From Panax quinquefolius (Eukaryota > Streptophyta > Magnoliopsida > Apiales > Araliaceae), in contig JAINUW010000697.1 of assembly GCA_020205615.1 (NCBI GenBank), positions 434,001-498,000 of the forward strand: 64,000 nt of DNA. The letters are read 5' to 3'. The position numbers were made by a program, and so were the translations under genes. Position 1 is the stretch's first letter. Each line of letters opens with the position of its first letter. A model generated the notes under the pieces. It did no database searches and was not told where the DNA came from. It saw nothing but the letters and a program-made list of their open reading frames with translations. Below, one piece after another: positions 1 through 9,865 of the stretch.

Positions 1-391
1 CAATTGTATTCTATTAGATTTTTCCCTGTTGAAGACTAACGGTAATTTGTTGTATATTATCTTAGTCATAATATTCTTTACTGGGCTAGTTGAGCTCACC
101 CTTTTCCTTTTTGTTCCATTTTTCTTCTCTGGAGGCGAGAATATAGCGAGTACGAGTCGGGGTATGGAATGAAGGTTTTAGAAAGAATTGTTTAGTAGTC
201 CTCACCATTTTTGTAAAATAATGTATCAATAAATGTGATGAGGATTTATTTGAGTATAGATATTGTCTAAAAGATAATATTTGTATTCAAACTCACAGTT
301 TTACTGTTGTAATAATAAAGTTGTAGTTGTTTCTGTACCATGTATTGATAACTCAGAATAGGTGATGTATACCTATTTTGGGGGCGTTACA
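1..391 (+). repeat. 3' end of a Tekay-type LTR (cut by window edge)
   Basis: This matches the last ~400 bp of the Tekay-1 3' LTR (about 11840-12237). Both share the block CTGGGCTAGTTGAGCTCACC (here 81-100) and an ending of the form GGGGGCGTTACA, equivalent to GGGGGCGTCACA elsewhere. No primer-binding site follows position 391. What follows is the middle of another LTR family, so this is the right end of a 3' or solo LTR whose left part lies outside the window. Confidence 0.8.
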
Positions 392-2908
392 TACAGATTA
401 ATTGATTAATTATGTTAGCCAAACAAGTCTTATGGCTTTTGATTTTCAAAAACTTAGATAACTGATATAAGTTATATCTATATTTATATTATATAATTAA
501 TATATATTATTACCATACGTTATATGTTAGTACGTAAGATAGAGTTAGGAGAAGAAAGAGTCAGAAGAAGAAAAAGAAGAGAAGAAGCAGTTGAGAGAAA
601 AGAATCCTAGAGAGGTTTTGAGAAAGGAATTGTGAAAAAGAAGTCTTGTTGATCAAAGGAAGAAAATTTTCATCTTCTAACATACAAGGTATCATCTAAA
701 CTCTTTTATTTTTTCAAAAGCTTTAGTGATATTCTCTTTAAAATTTTCTTTGTAAAAATCTTTGTAGAGGTTGAATTGATTGTTCTATATAGCTTTATGT
801 GATAATTGTTTGTTATAAGTTGTGTTCATAAGTTTATAGATGAATTAAGTCATATTATATATGTAATTTGTGAAGAAACCATATTACAAAGTTGAGTTTA
901 TATGAATATGTATGGATACGGGCTTAGTTTAAAAGTAAAATTAAGGTTTTAGTAGTTGTTTAAATTATAAATTAACTATTGAATTTGAAAAAAAATTGAA
1001 TAAACATAAACAAATTATTTTGAATTAATTGTTTTGGTTCAAAAACAAAGTTACAGTGATGATTTTTACTGAAAATATCAAAAGTGAAGTTTTATCAAAA
1101 AATAGTGAAATTAGTTATTTTAAATTCGATGTTTATGTTGTTATATGGGTAAAATCATGTTAAGAGTCTTTAAATTCTGGCTATATGAAGTCTTCTGTAA
1201 GTATTATATGTTAATTAGGTTGTTAGAAAGTAGCTTGTAGGCCAAATTGGCTTTTGTTCATGCTGTTGCCGAGGCTTGTCGTCAAGTCCGGAGTTATTGT
1301 CAAGAAGATGTATGTTTCGCGTCGCGGCCAAAGACTACGTCATAGTTGCCAACCGTTGGTTCTGTGTCTCTGTGGCAAATGTCATTCATTGTCATAGTCA
1401 CGTACTGATAAGTAAATCGCATGGCGACGATCATGAAAGTTAGCGTAATGGTCGACAATGTGATTTATTTACACAAAGTCTAAAAAAGTGTTATGTATTA
1501 ATAGTAGGACTGTTAAGTTATTATTTCAATATTTCTATACTAAAAATGAACATGTTATTAACGATTAACTAGTTTTAATACTAATGTAATTTGATTATGT
1601 GATTAAAAATCAAATATTACATGATGTATGTACTTAGTTATATATATAATGTGGTAGTGACTAATTATGTCATGATGACATACATACATATATAGGGTAT
1701 TGTGATTCGAGTTGTTACGCATTAGCTTACACTCCAGGCAAGTTCTCTAAATCTATTATTTCATTGAGCAAATTATTGTTTCTAATTCGATTACCTTACA
1801 CAAGTTTTCTAACTCTACACTTTTGTTGAGATAGTTGTTTATTATTGAGCAAGTTCTTGTATCTAGTTTGTTCATGATGATGCAAGTTTTCTAAACCTTA
1901 TTTTGATGTTGAGCAATTTATTCTTGTCTTTAACTTGTTAATTAGCATGCAAGTTTATATAATCTGATATACTGATCTTGAATAGTTATTATTGTTCAAA
2001 TTGTTATTTGTTATGCATGCTTAATATCCAATTCTAAATAACCTTGGCTTAATATTGTTCAAGCAAGGTATGTTAAATGTATTCAATATTTATGCTCTTA
2101 GATTATTCCTAAAGCATAATTTTAATATACAAATGTTAGTTCACTTATGATTTATTCTATAGCATAATGTGATTACCCTTTTATTCAACTAATCCTTAGT
2201 TGATGTTCATTGAATTCCAAATTTCTTTGAAATGTATCCAAACCAAACTTATGTTGGTGCGGACTTGTAATCTAAATACTGAAATGAACAACCCTATTAT
2301 TAGGGTTTTACGCTTAGCGTTGAAATGGTTGTGCACAATACATTGTACGAAGGGCTGATCCCCTAAGTATGTGGAGTCCTTATAGTCTTATGATTATTAA
2401 AGTTTAAGTTGAAAGAGTATTTATAACTGTGGACATGGTTCGTGGTCATTAGACCCTCAGTGCTATGTCTCAGAATGTTAATAGAACATATTGTTCAGTT
2501 CTATTGAGCCTAATATTTGGCAGTTGTTGTAAAGATTTTATTCATTGTTATTTCAAGTGAGCTTTGTTTGCTTACTCTTGCTTATATAGTTATTACAGCT
2601 AAGGATGAGAAGGTCGATGTACCTAGCACCAGTAAGGGAAAGGGAAAGATGAACAAGTACAGAAGACTTGTAATATGTTGATATTTTAACAGATTTTATT
2701 TTAATGATTGTAATGAAGTATTTAATTTTCCGCATTTGAATGATTGTATTTAAAGGTTAGATAACCTGGGAGATTATATTAATGTAATCCCTTAAGGGAA
2801 GGTTTATTATTCAATTTTTATTATGATTGGGTAGTTAGACATGAATGTTTTGATTAAGTGAACACCAAATCTTGAGGTAATGAAGTACCGAGATTTGGGG
2901 GTGTCACA
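392..2908 (+). repeat. Family-B LTR, 5'-truncated, plus orientation
   Basis: This is long non-coding AT-rich sequence ending in GGGGGTGTCACA, the type of 3' terminus seen in chromovirus LTRs. Its left part (about 405-440, around CCAAACAAGTCTTATGGCTTTTG-like sequence) matches the reverse complement of about 50560-50640, inside the family-B LTR near 49587-51063. The block near 1240-1300 matches the reverse complement of about 49700-49760. The homology places base 392 roughly 480 bp into the LTR, so the missing start presumably lies left of the Tekay-type LTR that ends at 391. No iMet primer site follows 2908, so internal sequence is absent or lost. Short ORFs here look random. Confidence 0.6.
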
Positions 2909-2935
2909 GTAGCTTAAGGTTTTTACATGAATATT

Positions 2936-3257
2936 GTCTCATAGATAGTATTCAAACTCAAATGAAGTCCTCATTACATTTATTATCACACTATTTCATA
3001 AAATAGTAAGGACTACTATAGCCACCATCTTGGACCGTCACTCTGTTCCCAGACTAGTCCCGGCTACGTTCTCAAATCCTGAAGAGAACAATGAAAGCAA
3101 AAGGGTGAGCTCAACTAGCCCATTAAGAAATATTATGACTAAGATAATGCAGAATAAATTATCGTTAGCCTTCAACAGTGTTAAACTGATAAAATATAAT
3201 AAACATCAAGTTTAACTGTAGCAGAACAATTAATCAATTAGAAGAGTCAAGTAGAGC
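2936..3257 (-). repeat. Left fragment of the outermost Tekay-type LTR
   Basis: It is collinear with about 13890-14225 of the Tekay-2 3' LTR, including the conserved block at 3104-3123, but lacks the ~150 bp that should reach the LTR end. It stops at 3257, where the Ogre-1 LTR begins. The missing continuation of the same LTR resumes at 47414. Together the two pieces form one LTR interrupted by Ogre-1. The small ORF over this stretch is conserved only because the LTR DNA is conserved. Confidence 0.75.
3253..3257. repeat. Target-site duplication of Ogre-1, left copy
   Basis: AGAGC lies directly before the Ogre-1 5' LTR. The right copy at 47414-47418 reads AGAAC. The mismatch fits an old insertion. 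Confidence 0.6.
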
Positions 3258-3406
3258 TGTAGACACTCAAAATTTTGTTTTCCTGTTACTAACTATGCAG
3301 GAGGACAAGAGCGTCTTTTTCACATTCAAGAGATAACCCTGGAGAACGACAACAATCAATTCCAACCCCGGAGAGAGCCCCCGGAGATCTAGTTTCCAAC
3401 CCCGGA
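3258..3406 (+). repeat. Ogre-1 5' LTR, segment 1 of 3
   Basis: It is near-identical to 31041-31190, the start of the Ogre-1 3' LTR, and corresponds to the reverse complement of about 54460-54606 in Ogre-2. It includes the first units of a GC-rich U3 minisatellite built on 'accccggagataacccc'. It is interrupted at 3406 by Tekay-1 and resumes at 12243. Confidence 0.8.
3402..3406. repeat. Target-site duplication of Tekay-1, left copy (CCGGA)
   Basis: CCGGA at 3402-3406 is repeated exactly at 12238-12242, directly outside the TG...CA ends of Tekay-1. The site lies within the U3 minisatellite of the Ogre-1 LTR. The uninterrupted equivalent is near 31180-31195. Confidence 0.85.
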
Positions 3407-3895
3407 TGTAAAACCCCAACTTTTTGAATAAGGATGAATTTTCTATAAATATTATTTTTGAATATTATGGAGTAAAATTGATATAATGTTATAGTTGTGG
3501 GTAATATTTATAAATTTTGCAAAGTACGCAAGTTGTTATATAATATTCGATTGGTCGGGGAATATTTGTTTTAACAGGGAATATTCGTACAACGGCACAA
3601 TCATTGGTGGACCCCACAAAGGAATTATTATCGGATTGAGAAAACGACAAAAATACTTTATGAAATAACGGCGGAAGTTTTATCGTTAACTGTTGAAACA
3701 CCCGGTATTAAAAAAGTACGATGTCTGGCGTAGTTAGTCAGATAAAGAGCACACACTCAGATTGATTATTGATGCTTACGTGAGAAGTCACTCAGTTTTG
3801 TTCAATTATTACTATAGTAGTTGTTGTCAATTTTTCTTATTAGTTGAACCCCCATTTACCCATTTTTGAAAAATAATCGGTAGAAAGTTATTCAG

Positions 3896-3934
<39 letters not shown>

Positions 3935-4223
3935 GGTGGGAGACATGAGTGGGGCTAGTGTGCCCACATGTTGGTAGAAATGGGATGTCAGGAGGGAGTT
4001 AGCATTATTAGTGTATTAGCATTATTAGTGCAAACTTTGTTGACAATTAAGGCAGTAAGGAGAAATAATGGACCGTGAATTTTTTTTGCACATGCTATAA
4101 ATATATATTTAATATATATATAATATATTTTATTTAAAAGATTTTGCTTTAATTATGGACCGTCAGATTAAAGTAAATCAATCTGGACCGTTCATGAATT
4201 AGTTACTATGCATTCCATTTTCC

Positions 4224-4231
4224 TATAAATA
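4224..4231 (+). promoter_or_regulatory. Probable TATA box of the Tekay-1 5' LTR
   Basis: TATAAATA lies within CCTATAAATAGAAGCTCATTCC-like sequence about 820 bp into the LTR. The same motif and context occur at 10667-10674 (3' LTR) and, on the minus strand, at 15166-15173 and 22073-22080 (Tekay-2). Conservation across copies supports it as the transcription start region. Confidence 0.6.
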
Positions 4232-4379
4232 GAAGCTCATTCCTTCATTATTTTCTTTAATTCAACTTGAACTCTAGAGAGAGAAACTATAGAAAGAGAC
4301 TATAGAGAGATAGAAGAAAAGTATTCTGGTACTTAACTACTTTTATATTCAGCTTTTACTACAGTAAGGGATATTATTC

Positions 4380-4790
4380 TTTTGTATTTAAGAAGAGAAC
4401 TTCATTATTCCATTTCTTTATTATTCTGTTGGAATAACCTTTATACGCGGAATACCGTATACGTGGTGACATTCTTCTATTATTCTGTCTTTATTATTCC
4501 GTTGGAACATCCTGTCTTTGCTATACGCCGGACTTGGTTCCGTTTTTATTTTTCTGTCTTTATTATTCCGTTATAACATCTTGTCTGTGCTTTACGCCGG
4601 ACCCGGTTCCGTCTTTATTATTTCATTCTTTATTATTTTGTTGGAACATCCTATCGGTGTGATTTTCACCTGACCTGGTTCCATTATTATTATTCTGTTG
4701 GAATAACCTGCCTATGCGAAGTACCGCATTCATGGTGATTTATATTGTTATTCCATTCCTTATTATTCTCAGTTGGTTAAAATTTTGACT
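4380..4790 (+). repeat. ~60-bp tandem repeats in the transcribed part of the Tekay LTR
   Basis: Successive units combine 'ttattattcYgttggaacatcc' with a 'tacgccggacYtggttccg' core. They lie downstream of the TATA box. Equivalent arrays occur at about 10860-11160 (+), 14840-15000 (-) and 21440-21790 (-). Copy number and sequence differ between LTRs of the same element, as expected of a minisatellite. Confidence 0.7.
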
Positions 4791-5284
4791 TCTATACTCC
4801 ATGAAATTAGTGAAATATCCTTGATATTTGCGCTTCATCCAGTATTTTTCATGGAAATATTCTTCTGAGAAATCTTGAATTTTACTCTACAAAGCAGTAT
4901 CATGTTGACAATTTGGACGTTATTAGTTCCTGAATAACTTAATTCTTTTTATTGAATTTTTATATCATTGTCATCATCCTTACGTTTATATATTTTTGAA
5001 AGTCATATGTGGCCTGTAAAGCATGGATGGACTTGGTATGATTATGACCAGGGATTATTTGGTGTAATAATGACCGTAATGTTACAAATGATGTGGTAAA
5101 AGTCATTATTGGCCCTTAGTACATTGATGGACAGTTGTTGGCATGATCATGACCATTGATGAATACATAAATATCCTTGGCTCGTAGTGCATGGAATTTG
5201 TGGTCGTGACCCTAATGAATATCCTTGGCCGTAGTGTAGGGATGATGTGGATTATTTATTAAGCTGAGTCTCGGCGATACTGTG

Positions 5285-6345
5285 CATTAGGAAGGCAACA
5301 ATCCTCAGGTAAATAACAACACCGACCAAATGATGAATGATGGAATGTTCCGAGGCTTCATGCAATTCATGCAACAACAGGCGAGAGCGGCTCCTGTTCA
5401 AAATGCACGTGGAAACACTGGAAACTCTCGGACGGTCACCGCTAAACAGTTCAAGGAGCTGGGACCACCGGAGTTTAAAGGAGAGCCAAAACCACTTATG
5501 GCGGAAGCATGGATAAAGTAGATCACCAAGATATTTGATGTCTTGGGATGCTCCGAGGAGCAAAAGGTTCCCTTTGCCGCCTTTATGCTGCGCGGAGAGG
5601 CAGATTAGTGGTGGGAATCAGTAAAACGTACTCAACCTGCTGTACTAAAGATGTCTTGGGAGAAGTTCCAAGAGCTTTTCAACGAAAAATACTTTCCCGA
5701 AAGTATTCGTCACATGAAGGAGGTGGAGTTTATCAAATTGGAGCAAAACAATATGACCGTGTCGCAATACGAGAAAAAATTTGCGGAGTTATCCCGGTTT
5801 GCGTCCCACTTGGTGGATAATGAAGAGAGAATGGCGCGAATGTTTTTAAGAGGTTTGAAGCCGGAGATACGTTAATATCTATTTTTCATAAAGCGTGTTT
5901 GTATTCAGATGTTGTAAATAGGGCTCATTGGTGGAACGCGATAATGAGTCAACCTTAATCAAAAGAGAGCAAACGACAAAAATGATAATACTAAAGAGAG
6001 CGATCATCAAGCTGATGACAACAAGCATGGAGGAAATTAAAGCGAAATGGTAACCACTTCGGTGGTAATCAGGGCCAAAACAATAAGAATGGACATTTCA
6101 AGAAGAGGAGATTCAAAAATGATGGAAAGACATCAGCACTAGTACCCGTTGTTAAGGAAGGAGAAAGACCACCTATCATATGCTTCAAATGCGGAGGGGA
6201 GGGACATATCAGTCCAAATGCGGAGGGAGGGACATATCAGTCCAAATTGCACGATGCCATCCAAAGCATGTTATAATTGTGGAAGAGAAGGTCACATAGC
6301 CCGATTTTGTCGTTCACCGAAGACAAATTCAGCTAGGATGGAGGC
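5285..6345 (+). pseudogene. gag: Tekay-1 gag remnant (capsid region plus CCHC knuckle)
   Basis: Gag forms the retrotransposon particle and binds its RNA. Readable pieces include a region with FKGEP and AEAWIK motifs (about 5400-5520), then a stop where the Tekay-2 copy continues. A piece around 5640-5875 (MSWEKFQELF, KYFPESIR, SRFASHLV) has typical chromovirus gag character. A zinc knuckle CYNCGREGHIARFC lies at 6270-6311. A short duplication of 'ggagggacatatcagtccaaat' sits at about 6195-6245. Stops at about 5519 and 5607 and frameshifts break the frame, and the N-terminus was deleted together with the LTR end. Confidence 0.85.
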
Positions 6346-7077
6346 ACCAAAGGCCGTCCCAGAAAAGTCAAAGCCAGTAGTGCAAGGGAGAGCATTTGTT
6401 GTGACCTCCCAGAAAGTAAGGAACCCGAATAAGGTCATCACGGGTAAGCTTATCATAAACTCTAGCGAAGTCTATACTTTATTTGATACCAGATCTACCC
6501 ATTCTTTTATTTCTCCTACTTGCGCTTAACGATTAAATTTGAATCCAGAGGAATTAGACTTTGACTTATCTGTGGAAACTCCATGGGAGAAACCTTCATT
6601 ACATCCATGATTTATAAGTCTTGTTTGGTTCAAGTTGGTACCCACACATTACCTGTCGATCTTATTGCATTAAAAATACTTGCATTTGATGTAATTCTAA
6701 GGATTGATTGGTTAACTACTCATCATGCAAAAATTGATTGTTTTCGTAAGGTTGTTAGCTTTCATATTCTTAATCGACCTATTATACGAATTCAAGCAAC
6801 CAAACCATTAAAATCAATCACTGTCATCTCAAGCCATAAAGCCATTCGTTTATTAAAAAACGGATGTCAAGCTTTCTTAGCTCATGTCACAGATCTAAAC
6901 AAAAATACGTCAGTTTTGAATAATATTTCTATTGTTAATGAATTTCCGACGTATTCACGAAGAACTTCACGCCTACCCCAAAGCGTGAAATTGAATTTTG
7001 TATCGACCTTGAACCCGGCAGACAAAACCCATTTCCAAAGCCCCATATCGAATGACTCTATTGAACTTCAGAGTTAA
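6346..7077 (+). pseudogene. Tekay-1 aspartic protease region
   Basis: The protease would process the Gag-Pol polyprotein. The active-site region reads LFDTRSTHSF near 6478-6507. The family motif seen in Tekay-2 is LFDTGSTHSF, so the catalytic DTG has become DTR. A stop follows at about 6527 and a frameshift near 6570. An open stretch at 6583-7077 then carries VDLIALKILAFDVILRIDWL and the linker towards RT. The damaged active site means this copy could not process its polyprotein even without the frameshifts. Confidence 0.82.
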
Positions 7078-7790
7078 AGACCCAATCGCAGGAATTGCTA
7101 GACATTGGCTTTATTCGCCCTAGTACTTCTCCTTGGGGTGCTCCTGCTCGCATTCGTGAAGAAGAAAGATGGGAGTATGCGACTTTGTATTGATTATCGG
7201 GAGTTGAATCATGTCACCATAAAAATAGGTACCCATTGCCACGTATTGATGACTGTTTGACCCGATTGCAAGGAGCCAAATTCTTTTCAAAGATTGATCT
7301 TCGTTAGGATATCACCAATTGAAGATTAGAACAGATGACATTCTAAAAGACTTTTTAACTCTGATGACGGCATTATAAATTCCTAGTCATGTCCTTTGGA
7401 TTGACTAATGCTCCGCTGCCTTCATGGATATGATGAACCGAGTATTCAAGGAATATTTGGATCACTTTGTGGTCGTCTTTATTGATGACATCCTTATTTA
7501 TTCCAAAAGCCGTGAAGATCATGAGGAACACTTGAGGCTGATACTCCAAAAGTTTCGTGAATACAAGCTTTATGCCAAGTTAAAGAAATGCGAGTTCTGG
7601 CTTGAAGAAGTAGCATTCCTTAGTCACGTGGTATCAAGTCATGGAATATTTGTTGACCCAACAAAGATTAAAGTTATTCAAAGCTGGGAGCAACCTAAAT
7701 CAGTGACCAAAGTACGTAGCTTTCTCGGCTTAGCTGGTTATTATCGGAGATTCATAGAAGGGTTTTCTTGAATCGTTACTCCACTAACTC
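7078..7790 (+). pseudogene. Tekay-1 reverse transcriptase remnant
   Basis: RT would copy the element RNA to DNA. The fingers region is visible as [19 protein letters not shown] (about 7158-7215), then several small deletions scramble the frame to about 7420. From 7424 the palm is open, and the FIDD catalytic box lies at 7478-7489 within [12 protein letters not shown], followed by [11 protein letters not shown] and [11 protein letters not shown] stop occurs at about 7769. The catalytic box is present but the N-terminal half is unreadable as one protein. Confidence 0.88.
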
Positions 7791-8310
7791 AGCTGACTCG
7801 GAAAGATACAAAGTTCACTTGGAGCGAGGAATCTGAGAAGGGTTTTCAAGAACTTAAGAGGAGACTCATTTCAGCACCTGTTCTGACAATACCATCTGGT
7901 TCGGAGGGATTTGTCATCTATAGTGATGCTTCGGGCAAAGGGTTAGGATGTGTTCTCATGCAACATGGGAAAATCATAGCCTATGCCTCACGACAACTCA
8001 AAGAATATGAGAGGAATTATCCTACTCATGACCTAGAGTTAGCAGCTGTTGTCTTCGCACTTAAAAATTGGAGGCATTACTTGTATGGGGAGAAAGTGGA
8101 GATCTTTACGGATCATAAAAGCCTCAAATATTTCTTCACTCAAAAGGAACTCAACATACGACAACGACGTTGGATTGAACTGTTGAAAGATTATGATCAT
8201 ACCGTCCAATACCATCCTGGAAAAGCGAACGTGGTAGCTAACGCATTAAGTAGAAGATCATATGCGGGTACGAGTGCAATATTGTCAATGCAAAGGACCA
8301 TTTTGTATGA
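7791..8310 (+). pseudogene. Tekay-1 RNase H domain
   Basis: This domain would degrade the RNA strand of the RNA/DNA hybrid. The motifs [20 protein letters not shown] and [11 protein letters not shown] carry the expected acidic residues. The final motif reads [11 protein letters not shown], whereas Tekay-2 has [11 protein letters not shown], so the last catalytic Asp is replaced by Asn here, a G-to-A change. The upstream part (7791-7957) joins it in frame apart from the stop near 7769. The open stretch 7958-8488 continues into the linker to the integrase. Confidence 0.88.
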
Positions 8311-8419
8311 CTTGCAAAGGATGGAGATAGAGATAAAGACTCCAGGGACCCACGTGATGATGGCGAATATACGAGTAGAACCGACTTTAATTGATAAAAT
8401 TAAAGCTGCTCAAATTCTG

Positions 8420-9600
8420 ATTCTTGAGGTGATGTGTATGAGGAAGAAAGTGCAGAAAGGTGCGATCTTAGGAAGCAAGAATAGATGAAGAAGGAATACT
8501 TGAGTCAACTCTAGACTTTGTGTTCCTAACGACCTGTTTTTAAAGTATAAAATCATGATGGAGGCGCACAACACACCGTTTGCAATCCATCCTGGGAGTA
8601 CCAAAATGTATCATGATCTTCGACATACATTTTGGTGGGGCAATATGAAGAGAGAGATATCGCTGTTTACCTCAAGGTGTCTAACGTGTCAAAGAGTCAA
8701 GGCGGAGCATCAAGTACCAAAAGGTCCATTGCAACCACTTGAAATTCCAAAATGGAAGTGGGAGCACATTACCATGGATTTCGTTACTGGTCTTCCTAAA
8801 GTTTCTCAAGGCATAGATGCGATTTGGGTCATTGTTGATAGATTGACCAAGTTTGCTCATTTCTTACCGATACGAGAAACTTATACACTTGAACGTCTTG
8901 CTCGTATGTACATAAACGAGGTTGTAAGACTGCATGGTATGCCAGTATCGATAGTTTCTGATCGAGACCCAAGATTCACTTCACGATTTTGGGTTAGTTT
9001 GCAGAAAGCTATGGGCACAGATTTACGATTTAGTTTTCGGCATATCATCCTCGATTTGACGGACAATGGAGAGGATTATTCAAATTCTTAAAGATCTATT
9101 AAGACTCTGTGTCTTTGATTTCAAGGGAAGTTGGGACAAGTTCTTACCATTGGTGGAGTTTTCCTACAGCAACAGTTATCAAGCAAGTATTGGCAAGGCT
9201 ACATTCGAAGCGTTGTATGGAAGAAAGTGTTGTTCTCCAGTATATTGGGATGAGGTGGGTGAAGCAACGTTATTGGGACCGGAGTTGGTATGTATGACTA
9301 CAGAAAAGATTCAAACGATCCGGCAACGTATAAAAACCTCACAAGATCGACAAAAGAGTTATGCTGATCTTCATCGAAAGGATGTGGAATTCGATATAGG
9401 AGATCATGTGTTGTTACGTGTTGCTCCATGGAAAGAAGTTAAGAGATTTGGAAAGAGAGGAAAGCTCAATCCTCGATTTATCGGCCAATTTTTAATCCTC
9501 GATCGAGTAGGAACTGTGGCCTATAGACTCGCTTTACCGCCAAGTATGTCTCGTGTTCATAACATTTTTCACATATCCATGTTACGTAAATATGTGGAAG
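8420..9600 (+). pseudogene. Tekay-1 integrase
   Basis: Integrase inserts the cDNA into the host chromosome. An HHCC zinc-binding region is seen at about 8555-8695 (AHNTPFAIHPG ... CLTCQRVKAEH). The catalytic core carries Asp in TMDFVTGL and Asp in IVSDRDPRF. The Glu-containing segment follows after a small deletion and frameshift around 9040-9065, where Tekay-2 has the intact AYHPQTDGQSERM sequence. The C-terminal GPY/F-type region (GKLNPRFIGQFLILDRVG) is open to 9600. A stop near 8485 separates it from RNase H. Confidence 0.88.
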
Positions 9601-9854
9601 ACCTGAATCACATTATTGAGTTAGAACCGGACGAAATAGCGGAAGATTTGACGTATGAAGAGGTTCCTGTTCAAATCTTGGATAAGAAGGAACATATTCT
9701 ACGCTCCAAGGTTATACCTCAAGTAAAAGTTTTGTGGAGAAACAACGATGTTGAGGAAATGACTTGGGAGTTAGAATCTGAAATGAAATCAAGGTATCCT
9801 TACCTCTTCAATATACCAGGTACGTACCCTAATTTCGAGGGCGAAATTTCATAA
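9600..9854 (+). pseudogene. Tekay-1 chromodomain at the pol C-terminus
   Basis: It lies in the same open frame as the integrase C-terminus (9066-9854). Visible motifs are VPVQILDKKEHILRSKV, IPQVKVLWRNNDVEEMTWEL and RYPYLF, typical of the plant chromovirus chromodomain, which is thought to steer integration to heterochromatin. The aromatic Trp in MTWEL is retained here but is a stop in Tekay-2. The reading frame ends 11 bp before the 3' LTR. Confidence 0.85.
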
Positions 9855-9865
9855 GAATGGGAGAT
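9852..9865 (+). promoter_or_regulatory. Polypurine tract of Tekay-1
   Basis: The purine-rich AAGAATGGGAGAT lies immediately before the 3' LTR, as expected for the plus-strand primer. The Tekay-2 equivalent is AGAAGGGTAGGT, read on the minus strand. Confidence 0.7.

Larger units (their letters stand above)
3407..5273 (+). repeat. Tekay-1 5' LTR, 3'-truncated
   Basis: It starts TGTAAAACCCCAAC and is collinear with 9866-11731 of the 3' LTR. The last ~510 bp, including the conserved U5 block and the GGGGGCGTCACA terminus, are missing. Homology to the LTR ends around GAGTCTCGGCGATA, and gag sequence follows at once. The deletion therefore also removed the primer-binding site and the gag start codon. 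A TA microsatellite lies at about 3900-3929 and a TATA box at 4224. Confidence 0.85.

Noticed and set aside
3030..3215. Small ORF whose end recurs at 11819-12016 (minus) and 14090-14190
   Set aside because: The peptide recurs only because the underlying LTR DNA is conserved. It lies in the LTR, antisense to the element, and is broken in other copies.
5252..5563. Minus-strand ORF over the Tekay-1 gag start
   Set aside because: It is the shadow of gag on the other strand, with no recognisable domain.
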